Assembly: GCA_019753285.1 (NCBI GenBank)
Contig: JAIELD010000040.1
Span: 1 to 42,434, forward strand
Source of the DNA: Beijerinckiaceae bacterium
GTDB lineage: Bacteria; Pseudomonadota; Alphaproteobacteria; Rhizobiales; Beijerinckiaceae
Direction of reading: 5' to 3'
DNA length: 42,434 nt
Position numbers and translations under genes: made by a program. Positions 33,634 through 41,557 of the stretch are shown here, piece by piece (within the stretch, counting starts at the first letter, position 1; every line of letters begins with the position of its first letter). The notes beneath the pieces were generated by a model. That model did not search any database and was not told the origin of the DNA. It saw nothing but the letters and a program-made list of their open reading frames with translations.

Positions 33634-33682
33634 GCATCACACGGCGTGGTCGACATGTGGTGCGCGGCATCACACCGTGTGA
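33634..33682. promoter_or_regulatory. two-site candidate operator upstream of DUF1428-VOC
   Basis: GCATCACAC occurs at 33634-33642 and again at 33667-33675, 33 bases apart, about three helical turns. The second copy extends to TCACAC-C-GTGTGA (33670-33682), an exact 6-bp inverted repeat about one base; the first is imperfect. TCACACGG at 33637-33644 also pairs with CCGTGTGA at 33675-33682. The 124-base gap contains no other structure. A TetR-like regulator is possible, but none is encoded nearby. Confidence 0.5.
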
Positions 33683-33723
33683 ACGGCCGCCCAAGGTCGA
33701 TGTTCCTTGAACGCGGGCGACGG

Positions 33724-34971
33724 CTAGACGGTGAAATGCCGGTCGAGCGCCTCGACCGCCGCCTGCACACCGCCTTCGCCATGCGCGATGCCGAGTGCCT
33801 TCAGCGCGATTTCGGTCGCGCCGATCGTCCCAAGCAGCATCGGTGCATTGGCGTAGCCCATATGGGCGATGCGGAATGCCTTTCCGGTCAGTTCGCCGAT
33901 GCCCGAGCCAAGCACGACGCCGCAATTGGTGCGCGCGAAATCGCGCAGACTTTGCGGATCGAAGCCGGGCGTCAGGATCGTGGTGACGGATGACGAACGC
34001 TCTTCTGCCTTGAGGATATTGAATTCGAGCGCGCCGCCCTTCGACCAGCATTCCACGGCGGCCTGCGCTGCGGCAGCCAGTCCGAGATGGCGGCCCCAGG
34101 CGTTCTCCATGCCCTCCTCGAACAGGAGTTCGAGCGCCGCCTGCAGACCGAACAGCATGTGCTCGGGCGCGGTGCCGCAGAACTTGCGGTAGTTTTCCGG
34201 CTGGTCACGGGCCGTCCAGTCCCAATACGAGGTGCGCAGGCCGGCATTGCGATGCGCTGCCTTCGCCTTGTCCGAAACGGCGACGAAAGACAGGCCAGGC
34301 GTCATCATGAGGCCTTTCTGCGAGCAGGTGACGGACACGTCGACCTTCCATCGGTCCATCTCGAATTCCATGCAGCCGACCGATGCGATGCCATCAACCA
34401 TGAAAAGCGCAGGATGGTTCGCGGCGTCGATCGCGGCGCGGATCGCGGCGATGTCGTTGACGACGCCCGAAGCCGTATCGATCTGGACCACCATGACCGA
34501 CTTGATTGCATGCGTCGTATCGGCCTTGAGGCGCGCTTCGACGGCTGCCGGATCGACCGCACGCCGCCAGTCGCCCGGCAGGATCTCGACCTTGAGGCCC
34601 AAGAGGTCGCCCTGCTCGCCCCAGCCGCGCGCAAAGCGCCCGCTCTCCAGCACAAGCACATGGTCACCGCGCGAGAGCGTGTTGGTGAGCGCCGCTTCCC
34701 AGGCACCATGTCCGTTGGCGATGTAGATGTATGTCGAGCCCTGTGTCCGGAACACGGACTTCAAATCGCTGAGACACCGTTCGGTGGTCTCCAGCAGTTC
34801 TGCTGCGTAGATGTCGACGGCCGGGCGATGCATCGCCTGCAAGACGGCCTCTGGCACGTTTGTCGGACCGGGAATGGACAGGAATTCCCGGCCGCGCGCC
34901 AGTGGAACCGGACGCGACTTCAAGGGGGCCGAGGCGGGGCCGCCGGATTGCGAGGCGCGGTCTTTATACAT
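33724..34971 (-). CDS. serine-glyoxylate / alanine-glyoxylate type aminotransferase
   Basis: The 415-residue class V PLP enzyme starts its conserved part at GREFLSIPGPTNVP. It has IANGHGAWEAALTNTLS (phosphate-binding region), the cofactor Asp193 in FMVDGIASVGC and the Schiff-base Lys219 in VTCSQKGLMMTPGLSF. SgaA-type enzymes move the amino group of serine, alanine or a ureido-glycine to glyoxylate in the cytosol; which donor applies here is unknown. The ATG at 34971 has GAAAG before it; the first 25 residues are poorly conserved. It stands alone, divergent from the molybdenum hydroxylase operon. Glyoxylate metabolism links it loosely with the GhrA-like and AllA-like proteins in the window. 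Confidence 0.9.
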   Translation of the reverse strand: MYKDRASQSGGPASAPLKSRPVPLARGREFLSIPGPTNVPEAVLQAMHRPAVDIYAAELLETTERCLSDLKSVFRTQGSTYIYIANGHGAWEAALTNTLSRGDHVLVLESGRFARGWGEQGDLLGLKVEILPGDWRRAVDPAAVEARLKADTTHAIKSVMVVQIDTASGVVNDIAAIRAAIDAANHPALFMVDGIASVGCMEFEMDRWKVDVSVTCSQKGLMMTPGLSFVAVSDKAKAAHRNAGLRTSYWDWTARDQPENYRKFCGTAPEHMLFGLQAALELLFEEGMENAWGRHLGLAAAAQAAVECWSKGGALEFNILKAEERSSSVTTILTPGFDPQSLRDFARTNCGVVLGSGIGELTGKAFRIAHMGYANAPMLLGTIGATEIALKALGIAHGEGGVQAAVEALDRHFTV

Positions 34972-35260
34972 GGCGTTGCTTTCGATCGTTCGTGACACAG
35001 TCTCAGTAGCGCGCCGCAGGGAAAAGCGAAAGACCGCCCTCTCGCTTCCCGGCACCCGCCCGGTCGCTGGGCCGTTTGCCGCCGCTTGCAGCCGAGAGAG
35101 ACGCGATGACGCGTCAGGTGAATTCGCATTGACAGACCCGCGCCCGCAATGGTGCAACTGACGACAAGACGCGTTCACGGCCCAACGCGACGCCTCTCGC
35201 CCTTGCTCGAAGAAAAGGCGCTGGCCCGAAGACGGTATTCAATGACAGGGAGGATCCCGC
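34972..35260. promoter_or_regulatory. divergent intergenic region, aminotransferase / molybdenum hydroxylase-sox operon
   Basis: These 289 bases are the largest gap in the window and must hold the promoters of both flanking genes. A perfect TGACGCGTCA palindrome lies at 35107-35116, and 13 bases later TTGACA at 35129-35134 could be a -35 box for the plus-strand operon. The matching -10 is poor. GGGAGGATCC before 35261 is the ribosome site of the first gene. I see no coding signal here. Confidence 0.4.
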
Positions 35261-35710
35261 ATGGCTCGGCTGACGATCAACGGAAAGACCATCGACGTCG
35301 ATGCGGATGGTGGCACGCCGCTGCTCTGGGTGATCCGTGAACAGGCTGGGCTGACCGGCACCAAATATGGTTGCGGCGTCGCGCAATGCGGTGCCTGCAC
35401 AGTCCATATCGACGGCGCGGCCATGCGCTCATGCAGCGTCACGCTCGACTCAATCACCCCCGAGCAGAAGATCGTGACGATCGAAGGGCTGTCCAACGAT
35501 TCGTCCCACCCCGTACAGAAGGCCTGGCTCGCTCTGGACGTGCCGCAATGCGGCTATTGCCAATCGGGGATGATCATGGCCGCCGCCGCGCTCCTGCAGC
35601 AGAAGCCGAAGCCGACCGACGAGGACATCAGCACCGAAATCACCAATATCTGCCGTTGCGGCACCTATAATCGGGTTCGCGCCGCGATCAAGCAGGCATC
35701 CATCGGCTGA
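35261..35710 (+). CDS. molybdenum hydroxylase small subunit, (2Fe-2S)x2 (IorA-like)
   Basis: The 149-residue protein carries two [2Fe-2S] clusters. Cys38, Cys43, Cys46 and Cys58 ([17 protein letters not shown] and RSC) are the plant-ferredoxin type. Cys97, Cys100, Cys131 and Cys133 ([27 protein letters not shown]) are the helical-bundle type of the xanthine oxidase family. The size and the R-x-A-I tail are those of the two-subunit isoquinoline/aldehyde-oxidoreductase type, which lacks an FAD subunit. It would pass electrons from the molybdenum site of the next protein to an external acceptor. GGGAGG gives a strong ribosome site. First gene of the operon. Confidence 0.95.
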   Translation: MARLTINGKTIDVDADGGTPLLWVIREQAGLTGTKYGCGVAQCGACTVHIDGAAMRSCSVTLDSITPEQKIVTIEGLSNDSSHPVQKAWLALDVPQCGYCQSGMIMAAAALLQQKPKPTDEDISTEITNICRCGTYNRVRAAIKQASIG

Positions 35711-35748
35711 ACGACAACAGGCTTAAAGCCATTTCAAGGGAGAGCAGC

Positions 35749-37935
35749 ATGACCATCGCGCTCGATATGTCTCGCCGCAGTTTCCTCGGCCGGTCTGCGG
35801 CGGTTGCCGGCGGGCTGACGCTGGGTTTCCACATTCCGGGTCTCGCAGGCGACAAGGGCGCTGCCCTCGCCGCCGAGACGACCCCCGAGGTCAATGCCTG
35901 GGTCGTCATCAGGCCCGACGAGACGGTGGTGATCCGCGTCGCACGCTCCGAGATGGGACAGGGTACGCTCACGGGCCTCGCGCAGCTCGTCGCCGAGGAA
36001 CTCGGCTGCGACTGGAAGAATGTGACCACGGAATACCCGACGCCGGGGCAGAACGTCGCGCGCAAGCGTGTCTGGCAGAACTTCTCGACCGGCGGCAGTC
36101 GCGGCATCCGCGAGTCCAACGACTATGTCCGGCGCGGCGGCGCGGCCGCACGCATGATGCTGCTGCAAGCGGCAGCCAATGAATGGAAGGTGCCGGTCGG
36201 CGAGCTCAGCGCCAAGCTCGGCGTCATCACCCACGCCGCATCCGGCCGAAGCACCACCTACGGCAAGGTCGCCGCCGCAGCGGCGCAACTCCCGGCTCCT
36301 GCCGATGTGCCGCTGAAGGACCCGAAGGACTGGACCATCGCAGGCAAGCCGTTGCCGAGGCTCGACACGGCCGACAAGCTCAACGGCAAGCAAGTCTACG
36401 GCCTTGATCTGAAAATGCCGGGCATGCTGAATGCCGCGATCAAGGACGCGCCCGTGTTCGGCGCGACGATCAAGAGCTTCGACGCAACGAAGATCGAAGG
36501 CATGAAGGGCGTGCGCAAGGTCGTTCCGGTCGGAAACAGCGCGGTCGCCGTCGTCGCCGATACGTGGTGGCAGGCAAAGACAGCCCTCGACGCCCTGCCG
36601 ATCGTTTATGACACGACGCCGAACGACAAGGTTTCGAGCGAAACGATCGCTGCCATGCTCAAGGAAGGCCTCACCGCGAAGGAGGCCTATGAGGGCAACA
36701 AGGCGGGCGATGTAACAGCGGCGCTGGGCTCGGCGGCCAAAAAGGTCGAGGCGGTCTACAGTTTTCCGTTCCAGAACCACGCCACCATGGAGCCGATGAA
36801 CGCGACAGCGCTCTACACGGCTGAGCGCTGCGACGTCTGGTGTCCGACGCAGAACGGCGAGGCTGCCTTCGCCGCGCTGGTCGAGGCCTCCGGCCTGCCG
36901 GCGGACAAGTGCGACGTGCACAAGATCAATCTTGGCGGCGGCTTCGGACGGCGCGGCATGACGGATTACGTGCGCCAGGTCGTCGCCATCGCCAAGACGA
37001 TGCCGGGCACGCCGATCAAGCTGATCTGGTCACGCGAAGAAGACATGACGCATGGCCGCTACCACCCGATCACGCACGCGAAGCTTACGGGCGCGCTCGA
37101 TGCGGAGGGCAACCTCACCGGCCTGCACATGCGCATCTCCGGGCAGTCGATCCTGAGCTCCGTCAATCCGCAGGCGCTGCAGGGTGGCAAGGACCCGGCG
37201 ACGTTCCAGGGCCTCAACCCGGGCGGAGCTGAGGGCGCGTTCAGCTATGCGATCCCCAACCTCTTGATCGACCATGCGATGCGCAACACCCATGTGCCGC
37301 CCGGTTTCTGGCGCGGGGTGAACCTCAACCAGAACGCCATCTATGTCGAATGCTTCATGGACGAGCTGGCGCTCGCCGCTGGAAAAGACCCGCTCGCCTT
37401 CCGGCAGAAGCTGCTCGCCAAGTCGCCGAAGAACCTCGCCGTCCTCAACGCGGTCGCCGAGAAGATCGGCTGGAACAGCCCGGCTCCGGAAGGCGTGCAT
37501 CGCGGCATCGCGCAGATCATGGGCTTTGGCAGTTATGTTGCCGCCGCGGCGGAGGTCTCGGTCGACGCAAAAGGCACGCTCAAGATCCTGCGGATCGTTG
37601 CCGCCACCGACCCAGGCCATGCGGTCAATCCGCAGCAGATCGCAGCCCAGGTCGAAGGCTCCTTCGCCTATGGCTTGTCCGCCTGCCTCTATGGCGAATG
37701 CACGGTGAAGGATGGCCGTATCGAGCAGGAGAATTTCGACACGTACCAGATCATGAAGGCCGATGAGATGCCGAAAGTCGAGGCTCTCCTGATGCCGTCC
37801 GGCGGCTTCTGGGGCGGCGTCGGCGAGCCGACGATCGCGGTCGCCGCGCCCGCCGTCCTCAACGCCATCTTCAAGGCGACCGGCAAGCGCGTGCGCAACC
37901 TGCCCTTGAAGAACGAGGATCTGCGCCGGGCATGA
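35749..37935 (+). CDS. molybdenum hydroxylase large subunit, Tat-exported (IorB-like)
   Basis: The 728-residue subunit holds the molybdenum cofactor. It begins with a twin-arginine signal (MSRRSFLGRSAAVAGGLTLGF; Arg9-Arg10), so the complex is exported folded, carrying the small subunit with it. ARSEMGQGTLTGLAQLVAEE, NLGGGFGRRGMTDYV and the C-terminal GVGEPTIAVAAPAVLNAI, with the catalytic Glu693, match the isoquinoline 1-oxidoreductase beta / xanthine dehydrogenase family. The substrate is unknown: aldehydes and N-heterocycles are usual. Its stop overlaps the cytochrome gene start by four bases, and a cytochrome c as electron acceptor is typical for periplasmic members. AAGGGAG lies before its ATG. 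Confidence 0.94.
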   Translation: MTIALDMSRRSFLGRSAAVAGGLTLGFHIPGLAGDKGAALAAETTPEVNAWVVIRPDETVVIRVARSEMGQGTLTGLAQLVAEELGCDWKNVTTEYPTPGQNVARKRVWQNFSTGGSRGIRESNDYVRRGGAAARMMLLQAAANEWKVPVGELSAKLGVITHAASGRSTTYGKVAAAAAQLPAPADVPLKDPKDWTIAGKPLPRLDTADKLNGKQVYGLDLKMPGMLNAAIKDAPVFGATIKSFDATKIEGMKGVRKVVPVGNSAVAVVADTWWQAKTALDALPIVYDTTPNDKVSSETIAAMLKEGLTAKEAYEGNKAGDVTAALGSAAKKVEAVYSFPFQNHATMEPMNATALYTAERCDVWCPTQNGEAAFAALVEASGLPADKCDVHKINLGGGFGRRGMTDYVRQVVAIAKTMPGTPIKLIWSREEDMTHGRYHPITHAKLTGALDAEGNLTGLHMRISGQSILSSVNPQALQGGKDPATFQGLNPGGAEGAFSYAIPNLLIDHAMRNTHVPPGFWRGVNLNQNAIYVECFMDELALAAGKDPLAFRQKLLAKSPKNLAVLNAVAEKIGWNSPAPEGVHRGIAQIMGFGSYVAAAAEVSVDAKGTLKILRIVAATDPGHAVNPQQIAAQVEGSFAYGLSACLYGECTVKDGRIEQENFDTYQIMKADEMPKVEALLMPSGGFWGGVGEPTIAVAAPAVLNAIFKATGKRVRNLPLKNEDLRRA

Positions 37936-38243
37936 TGGCCCTCCGGCGCGTAGGCGCCGCCAGCGCGGCGCTCGCTCTTGCTGGAGCGCTGGCAGGCACC
38001 CCGGCCAGCGCGCAGGCCCTGCCGCAGCCCGGCGCGGAAAGCTGCGGCGGCTGCCATTCGACGCATGGCGGAGCCGGTGCGCCGATGCCGTCGCTACACG
38101 GACTTAAAGCGGCCGACATCACGGCCGCGATGCTCGATTATCGCAGCGACAGGCGTCAGCCGACGATCATGAACCGCATTGCCAAGGGCTTTTCCGAGGA
38201 CGAGATCAAGGCGATCTCGAATTGGCTGGAGCGCCAGCCATGA
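37932..38243 (+). CDS. monohaem cytochrome c (FccA/SoxE-like subunit)
   Basis: The 103-residue periplasmic protein has a signal peptide (cleavage near PASAQA at about 28), one haem site C38-G-G-C41-H42, and the axial Met80 in PTIMNRIAKGFSEDEI. The last motif is typical of the small cytochrome subunit of flavocytochrome c sulfide dehydrogenase. It overlaps both neighbours as ATGA. It is therefore positioned to take electrons from the flavoprotein encoded next, and perhaps from the molybdenum hydroxylase before it, a double role which is inference. Confidence 0.92.
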   Translation: MMALRRVGAASAALALAGALAGTPASAQALPQPGAESCGGCHSTHGGAGAPMPSLHGLKAADITAAMLDYRSDRRQPTIMNRIAKGFSEDEIKAISNWLERQP

Positions 38244-39496
38244 GCCGCATCACCCGCCGCGCCATGGTCAGCGGCCTCGCAGGCGCGGCCTTGCTCGCAA
38301 AAGCCGGGCGCGCGCAGGCGGCGGCGCGCATCGTGGTCATCGGCGGCGGGTACGGCGGCGCCACCTGCGCGCGAGCGCTGAAACGCCTCGGCCTCGACGT
38401 GACGCTGGTCGAGCCGAGCGCGACCTATGTCTCCTGCCCGTTCAGCAACGCGGTGATCGCGGGATTGCGCGGGATCGAGGGGCAGGAGTTCACATATGAT
38501 GCGCTGAAGCGCGAGGGCGTGCGCATCGCGCCGTTGAGCGCCGTCGGCGTCGACGGTCAGGCGCGCATCGCCACGCTCTCCGACGGCACAAAGCTCTCCT
38601 ACGACAGGCTCGTAATGGCGCCGGGGATCGATCTCCGCTTCGACGCCCTGCCCGGCTACGACGCGGAAGCCGCGAGCATCATGCCTCATGCCTGGAAGGC
38701 CGGAAGCCAGACGGTGCTGCTGCGCGACCAGCTTCGCGCGATGCCGGATGGCGGCGTCTTCGTTATGGCTGCGCCAGCCAATCCCTATCGCTGTCCACCC
38801 GGCCCCTATGAGAGGGCAAGCCTGATCGCGCATTATTTCAAGACCGAAAAGCCCCGTTCGAAGATCATAATTCTCGATGCCAAGGACGCTTTTTCAAAAC
38901 AGCGCCTGTTTCAGGCCGCCTGGGCGCAGCTCTATCCCGGCATGATCGAATGGGTGCCGCTATCATCCGGCGGCAAGGTGACGGCCGTCGATCCCAAGGC
39001 CATGACGCTGACGACCGATTTCCAGACTTTCAAGGCCTCCGTTGCCAATGTTATTCCCCCGCAGCGGGCCGGCACGATCGCCCAGGCGGCAGGCGTCGCC
39101 GACCGCACCGGTTGGTGCCCGATCAATCCATCGACCTTCGAGTCGACGCTGGTGCCAAACGTCCATGTCATCGGCGACGCGGCGATCATGGGGGCCATCC
39201 CCCGCTCGGCCTTCGCCGCCAACGGTCAGGGCAAGGCCTGCGCTTCCGTCATCGCCGGACTTCTGGCGCATGAAGACGCCAGCGCTCCACGGCTCATCAA
39301 CACCTGCTATTCGCTGGTCGCGCCCGATTACGGAATCTCGATCGCCGGCGTCTACCGGCCAGGAACGCCGAGTTTCGTCGAGATCGAAGGTTCGGGCGGC
39401 ACCAGCCCGCTTGATGCGCCGGCCGAAACGCGCAGGACGGAAGCCGGCTACGCCGAAGGCTGGTTCAGGACGATAACCACCGATGTCTTCGGCTAG
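38240..39496 (+). CDS. soxF: flavocytochrome c sulfide dehydrogenase flavoprotein (FccB/SoxF)
   Basis: The 418-residue flavoprotein starts with a Tat signal (RITRRAMVSGLAGAALL). VVIGGGYGGATCARAL is the FAD-binding motif. Cys66 (YVSCPFSNAV) is in the place of the cysteine that binds FAD covalently, and the redox-active disulfide pair is Cys185 (NPYRCPPGPYERASL) and Cys356 (NTCYSLVAPDYGISIAG). All three are intact, so sulfide or persulfide oxidation is feasible. The C-terminal YAEGWFRTITTDVFG is also conserved. The gene overlaps soxX by 14 bases. In Paracoccus SoxF enhances thiosulfate oxidation or reactivates the Sox carrier. Confidence 0.95.
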   Translation: MSRITRRAMVSGLAGAALLAKAGRAQAAARIVVIGGGYGGATCARALKRLGLDVTLVEPSATYVSCPFSNAVIAGLRGIEGQEFTYDALKREGVRIAPLSAVGVDGQARIATLSDGTKLSYDRLVMAPGIDLRFDALPGYDAEAASIMPHAWKAGSQTVLLRDQLRAMPDGGVFVMAAPANPYRCPPGPYERASLIAHYFKTEKPRSKIIILDAKDAFSKQRLFQAAWAQLYPGMIEWVPLSSGGKVTAVDPKAMTLTTDFQTFKASVANVIPPQRAGTIAQAAGVADRTGWCPINPSTFESTLVPNVHVIGDAAIMGAIPRSAFAANGQGKACASVIAGLLAHEDASAPRLINTCYSLVAPDYGISIAGVYRPGTPSFVEIEGSGGTSPLDAPAETRRTEAGYAEGWFRTITTDVFG

Positions 39497-39938
39497 CAAA
39501 GCGCTCGCTCCGGCCTTGCTGCTCACGGTCTGCGCGATATCGCAGGTGTATGCCGAGGCGCTGCGGCCATTCGAAATCGAGGGCGATGCCATTCCCCGCT
39601 CGCTCACGGGTGCGCCGGGCGATGCTGCAAGAGGCGCGGCGATCGTCGGCAACAGGCAGCTCGGCCTTTGCGTTCTCTGCCATGGCGGTCCGTTCGCGGA
39701 ACCGCGGATGCAGGGCAATCTTGCGCCAGATCTTACTGGCGTCGGCGACCGGCTGAGCGCGGGGCAGCTTCGCCTCCGCATGGTCGACGGATCGAAGATC
39801 AACCAAGACACGATCATGCCGTCTTATTATCGTACCGACGGCCTTGAGCGCGTCGCGCCGCGCTTCCGGGACAGGACGATCCTGTCCGCCGAGGAGATCG
39901 AGGATGTCGTTGCGTATCTTGCGGGCTTGCGCAACTGA
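39483..39938 (+). CDS. soxX: SoxX, monohaem cytochrome c of the SoxAX complex
   Basis: The 151-residue protein has a signal peptide (cleavage near VYAEAL at about 25), haem motif C63-V-L-C66-H67, and axial Met112 in TIMPSYYRTDGLERV, the SoxX pattern. The C-terminal LSAEEIEDVVAYLAGL is typical of class I cytochromes. With SoxA it loads the thiosulfate or persulfide group onto the SoxY cysteine in the periplasm. It starts inside the end of the flavoprotein gene, so it is coupled. Confidence 0.94.
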   Translation: MSSASKALAPALLLTVCAISQVYAEALRPFEIEGDAIPRSLTGAPGDAARGAAIVGNRQLGLCVLCHGGPFAEPRMQGNLAPDLTGVGDRLSAGQLRLRMVDGSKINQDTIMPSYYRTDGLERVAPRFRDRTILSAEEIEDVVAYLAGLRN

Positions 39939-39966
39939 TGGGGCGATAGACGAAGGAGTGTCTGAA

Positions 39967-40425
39967 TTGCCGTCACCAGCGACACGACGCGACGTTCTGA
40001 TCCTCGGCGCAGGCGCGGCGGGATCGATCCTGCTGACGCGCCCGTCCGCAGCGACGCCGGAGCAGATGCGCGAAGCGATCCTCGAACTGACGAACGGCGC
40101 GCCGATCCGGCCCGGCAAGGTTCATATCGACGTGCCGCCGCTCGTCGAGAACGGTAATTCGGTTCCGATCACCGTCAGCGTCGACAGCCCGATGACCGCC
40201 GACGCGCATGTCACGCTCATCGCTCTCTTCAACGAGAAGAACCCGCAGCCGAATGTCGGCACGTTCAGGATGGGGCCGCGGTCGGGTAAGGCGCGTGTCG
40301 CGACGCGCATCAGGCTCGCGACATCGCAGCAATTGACCGCGATCGCACGGCTCAATGACGGGTCGTTCTGGTCGGACAAGGTCGATGTCATCGTGACGAT
40401 CGCCGCCTGCACGGAGGACTCCTGA
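39967..40425 (+). CDS. soxY: SoxY sulfur carrier with atypical C terminus
   Basis: The 152-residue protein starts at a TTG with AAGGAG eight bases upstream. The signal has a twin arginine (RRDVLILGAGAAG). The mature domain reads EQMREAILELTNGAPIRPGKV, VPITVSVDSPMTA, HVTLIALFNEKNPQPNVGTF and ARLNDGSFWSDKVDVIVTI, as in SoxY, whose partner is SoxZ. In known SoxY the chain ends with the swinging arm GGCGG, whose Cys carries the sulfur substrate. Here the end is Ala-Ala-Cys148-Thr-Glu-Asp-Ser. The cysteine stays, but the glycines and the short tail do not. Export with SoxZ by Tat is expected. Confidence 0.93.
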   Translation: MPSPATRRDVLILGAGAAGSILLTRPSAATPEQMREAILELTNGAPIRPGKVHIDVPPLVENGNSVPITVSVDSPMTADAHVTLIALFNEKNPQPNVGTFRMGPRSGKARVATRIRLATSQQLTAIARLNDGSFWSDKVDVIVTIAACTEDS

Positions 40426-40745
40426 TGGGACGGGCGCTGATCAACGTTCCCGCAACTGCCAAAGCCGGCGACATCATCGAGATCAAGGCGCTCGTCGCGC
40501 ATGTCATGGAGACGGGCTATCGCCACGAGGTCGATGGCAAGCCCATACCGCGCGACATCATCAACCACTTCACCTGCGCCTATAATGGCGTCGTCGTGTT
40601 CGAAGCGGATTTCTATCCCGCGATCGCCGCCAATCCCTTTCTGTCCTTCACGACCATCGCGACGGAAACGGGCGTGCTCACCTTCATCTGGACGGATGAC
40701 AAGGCTGAAAAGCAGGTCGAGACGGCCAGGATCACGATCACCTGA
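40425..40745 (+). CDS. soxZ: SoxZ, partner of the SoxY carrier
   Basis: The 106-residue immunoglobulin-like protein has RALINVPATAKAGDIIEIKALVAHVMETGYR, FTCAYNGVVVFEADFYPAIAANPF and WTDDKAEKQVETARI, all typical of SoxZ. It has no signal of its own and is exported with SoxY through the SoxY Tat signal. Its ATG shares one base with the SoxY stop, and its stop shares one base with the SoxA ATG (TGATG). Confidence 0.95.
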   Translation: MGRALINVPATAKAGDIIEIKALVAHVMETGYRHEVDGKPIPRDIINHFTCAYNGVVVFEADFYPAIAANPFLSFTTIATETGVLTFIWTDDKAEKQVETARITIT

Positions 40746-41557
40746 TGGAAGCCGCGGTGCGTCCTGCCTGGATCGGTCTCGCTCTGGCCGTCCTCGTCGC
40801 CGCGGTCGCCGTCCAGCCCTCGCCCGCGCAGGAAACCGTTCGGCCGATCGCGCCTCAGGATCGCCTTTCGGGCAGCGCCTTCATGAGCGCAGAGGCAAGA
40901 GCGCTGCAGGCGGATGACGCCAGCAACCCCGCCATGCTTTGGGTGAAGGACGGCGAGGATATCTGGGCCCGCAAGACGGGCGTGGCTGAGCGCTCCTGCG
41001 CCGATTGCCATGGCGAGGCGGGCGCAAGCATGAAAGGTGTCGCGGCGCGCTATCCGGCTTTCGACCCGGCCAGCCAGAAGCCCGTCACGCTCGATCAGCG
41101 GATCAATATCTGCCGCACCATCAACCAGAAGGCCGAACCGTTCGCTCCCGAGAGCCAGCCCGCGCTGGCGATTGCGTCCTATGTGGGGCTGCAATCACGG
41201 GGCATGCCGATCACGCCGCCGGACGATAAGCGCCTGAAGCCCTTCCTGGAGGCCGGGCGTTCGCTTTTCGGCCTGCGGCAGGGGCAGCTCAATCTCTCCT
41301 GCGCCAATTGTCACGACGCGCTCTGGGGCGGCAAGCTCGGCGGAAGTCCCATTCCGCAGGCGCATCCGACCGGCTACCCGATCTATCGCCTCGAATGGCA
41401 GGGCATAGGCTCGCTGCAGCGCCGTCTGCGGAACTGCATGACCGGCGTCCGCGCGGAGCCCTTCGCGCCCAATTCGATCGAATTCACCGAGATCGAGCTT
41501 TACCTCGCCGAGCGGGCAAAAGGCATGACGGTCGAGACGCCGGCAATCCGACCCTAA
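40745..41557 (+). CDS. soxA: SoxA, dihaem cytochrome c
   Basis: The 270-residue protein has a signal peptide (cleavage near PSPAQET at about 29) and two haem sites, C85-A-D-C88-H89 and C186-A-N-C189-H190. Cys123 (NICRTINQKAEPF) and Cys231 (RNCMTGVRAEPFAPNS) are the axial ligands, Cys231 being the catalytic cysteine that forms a persulfide during turnover. It is therefore a dihaem, catalytically competent SoxA. It is the last gene of the operon; no soxB or soxCD follows. Its stop overlaps the thiolase stop by three bases, tail to tail. Confidence 0.95.
   Translation: MEAAVRPAWIGLALAVLVAAVAVQPSPAQETVRPIAPQDRLSGSAFMSAEARALQADDASNPAMLWVKDGEDIWARKTGVAERSCADCHGEAGASMKGVAARYPAFDPASQKPVTLDQRINICRTINQKAEPFAPESQPALAIASYVGLQSRGMPITPPDDKRLKPFLEAGRSLFGLRQGQLNLSCANCHDALWGGKLGGSPIPQAHPTGYPIYRLEWQGIGSLQRRLRNCMTGVRAEPFAPNSIEFTEIELYLAERAKGMTVETPAIRP

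Noticed and set aside
35734..36921. 395-codon minus-strand frame opposite the molybdenum hydroxylase
   Set aside because: The other strand carries a Tat signal and all family motifs; this frame is a shadow.
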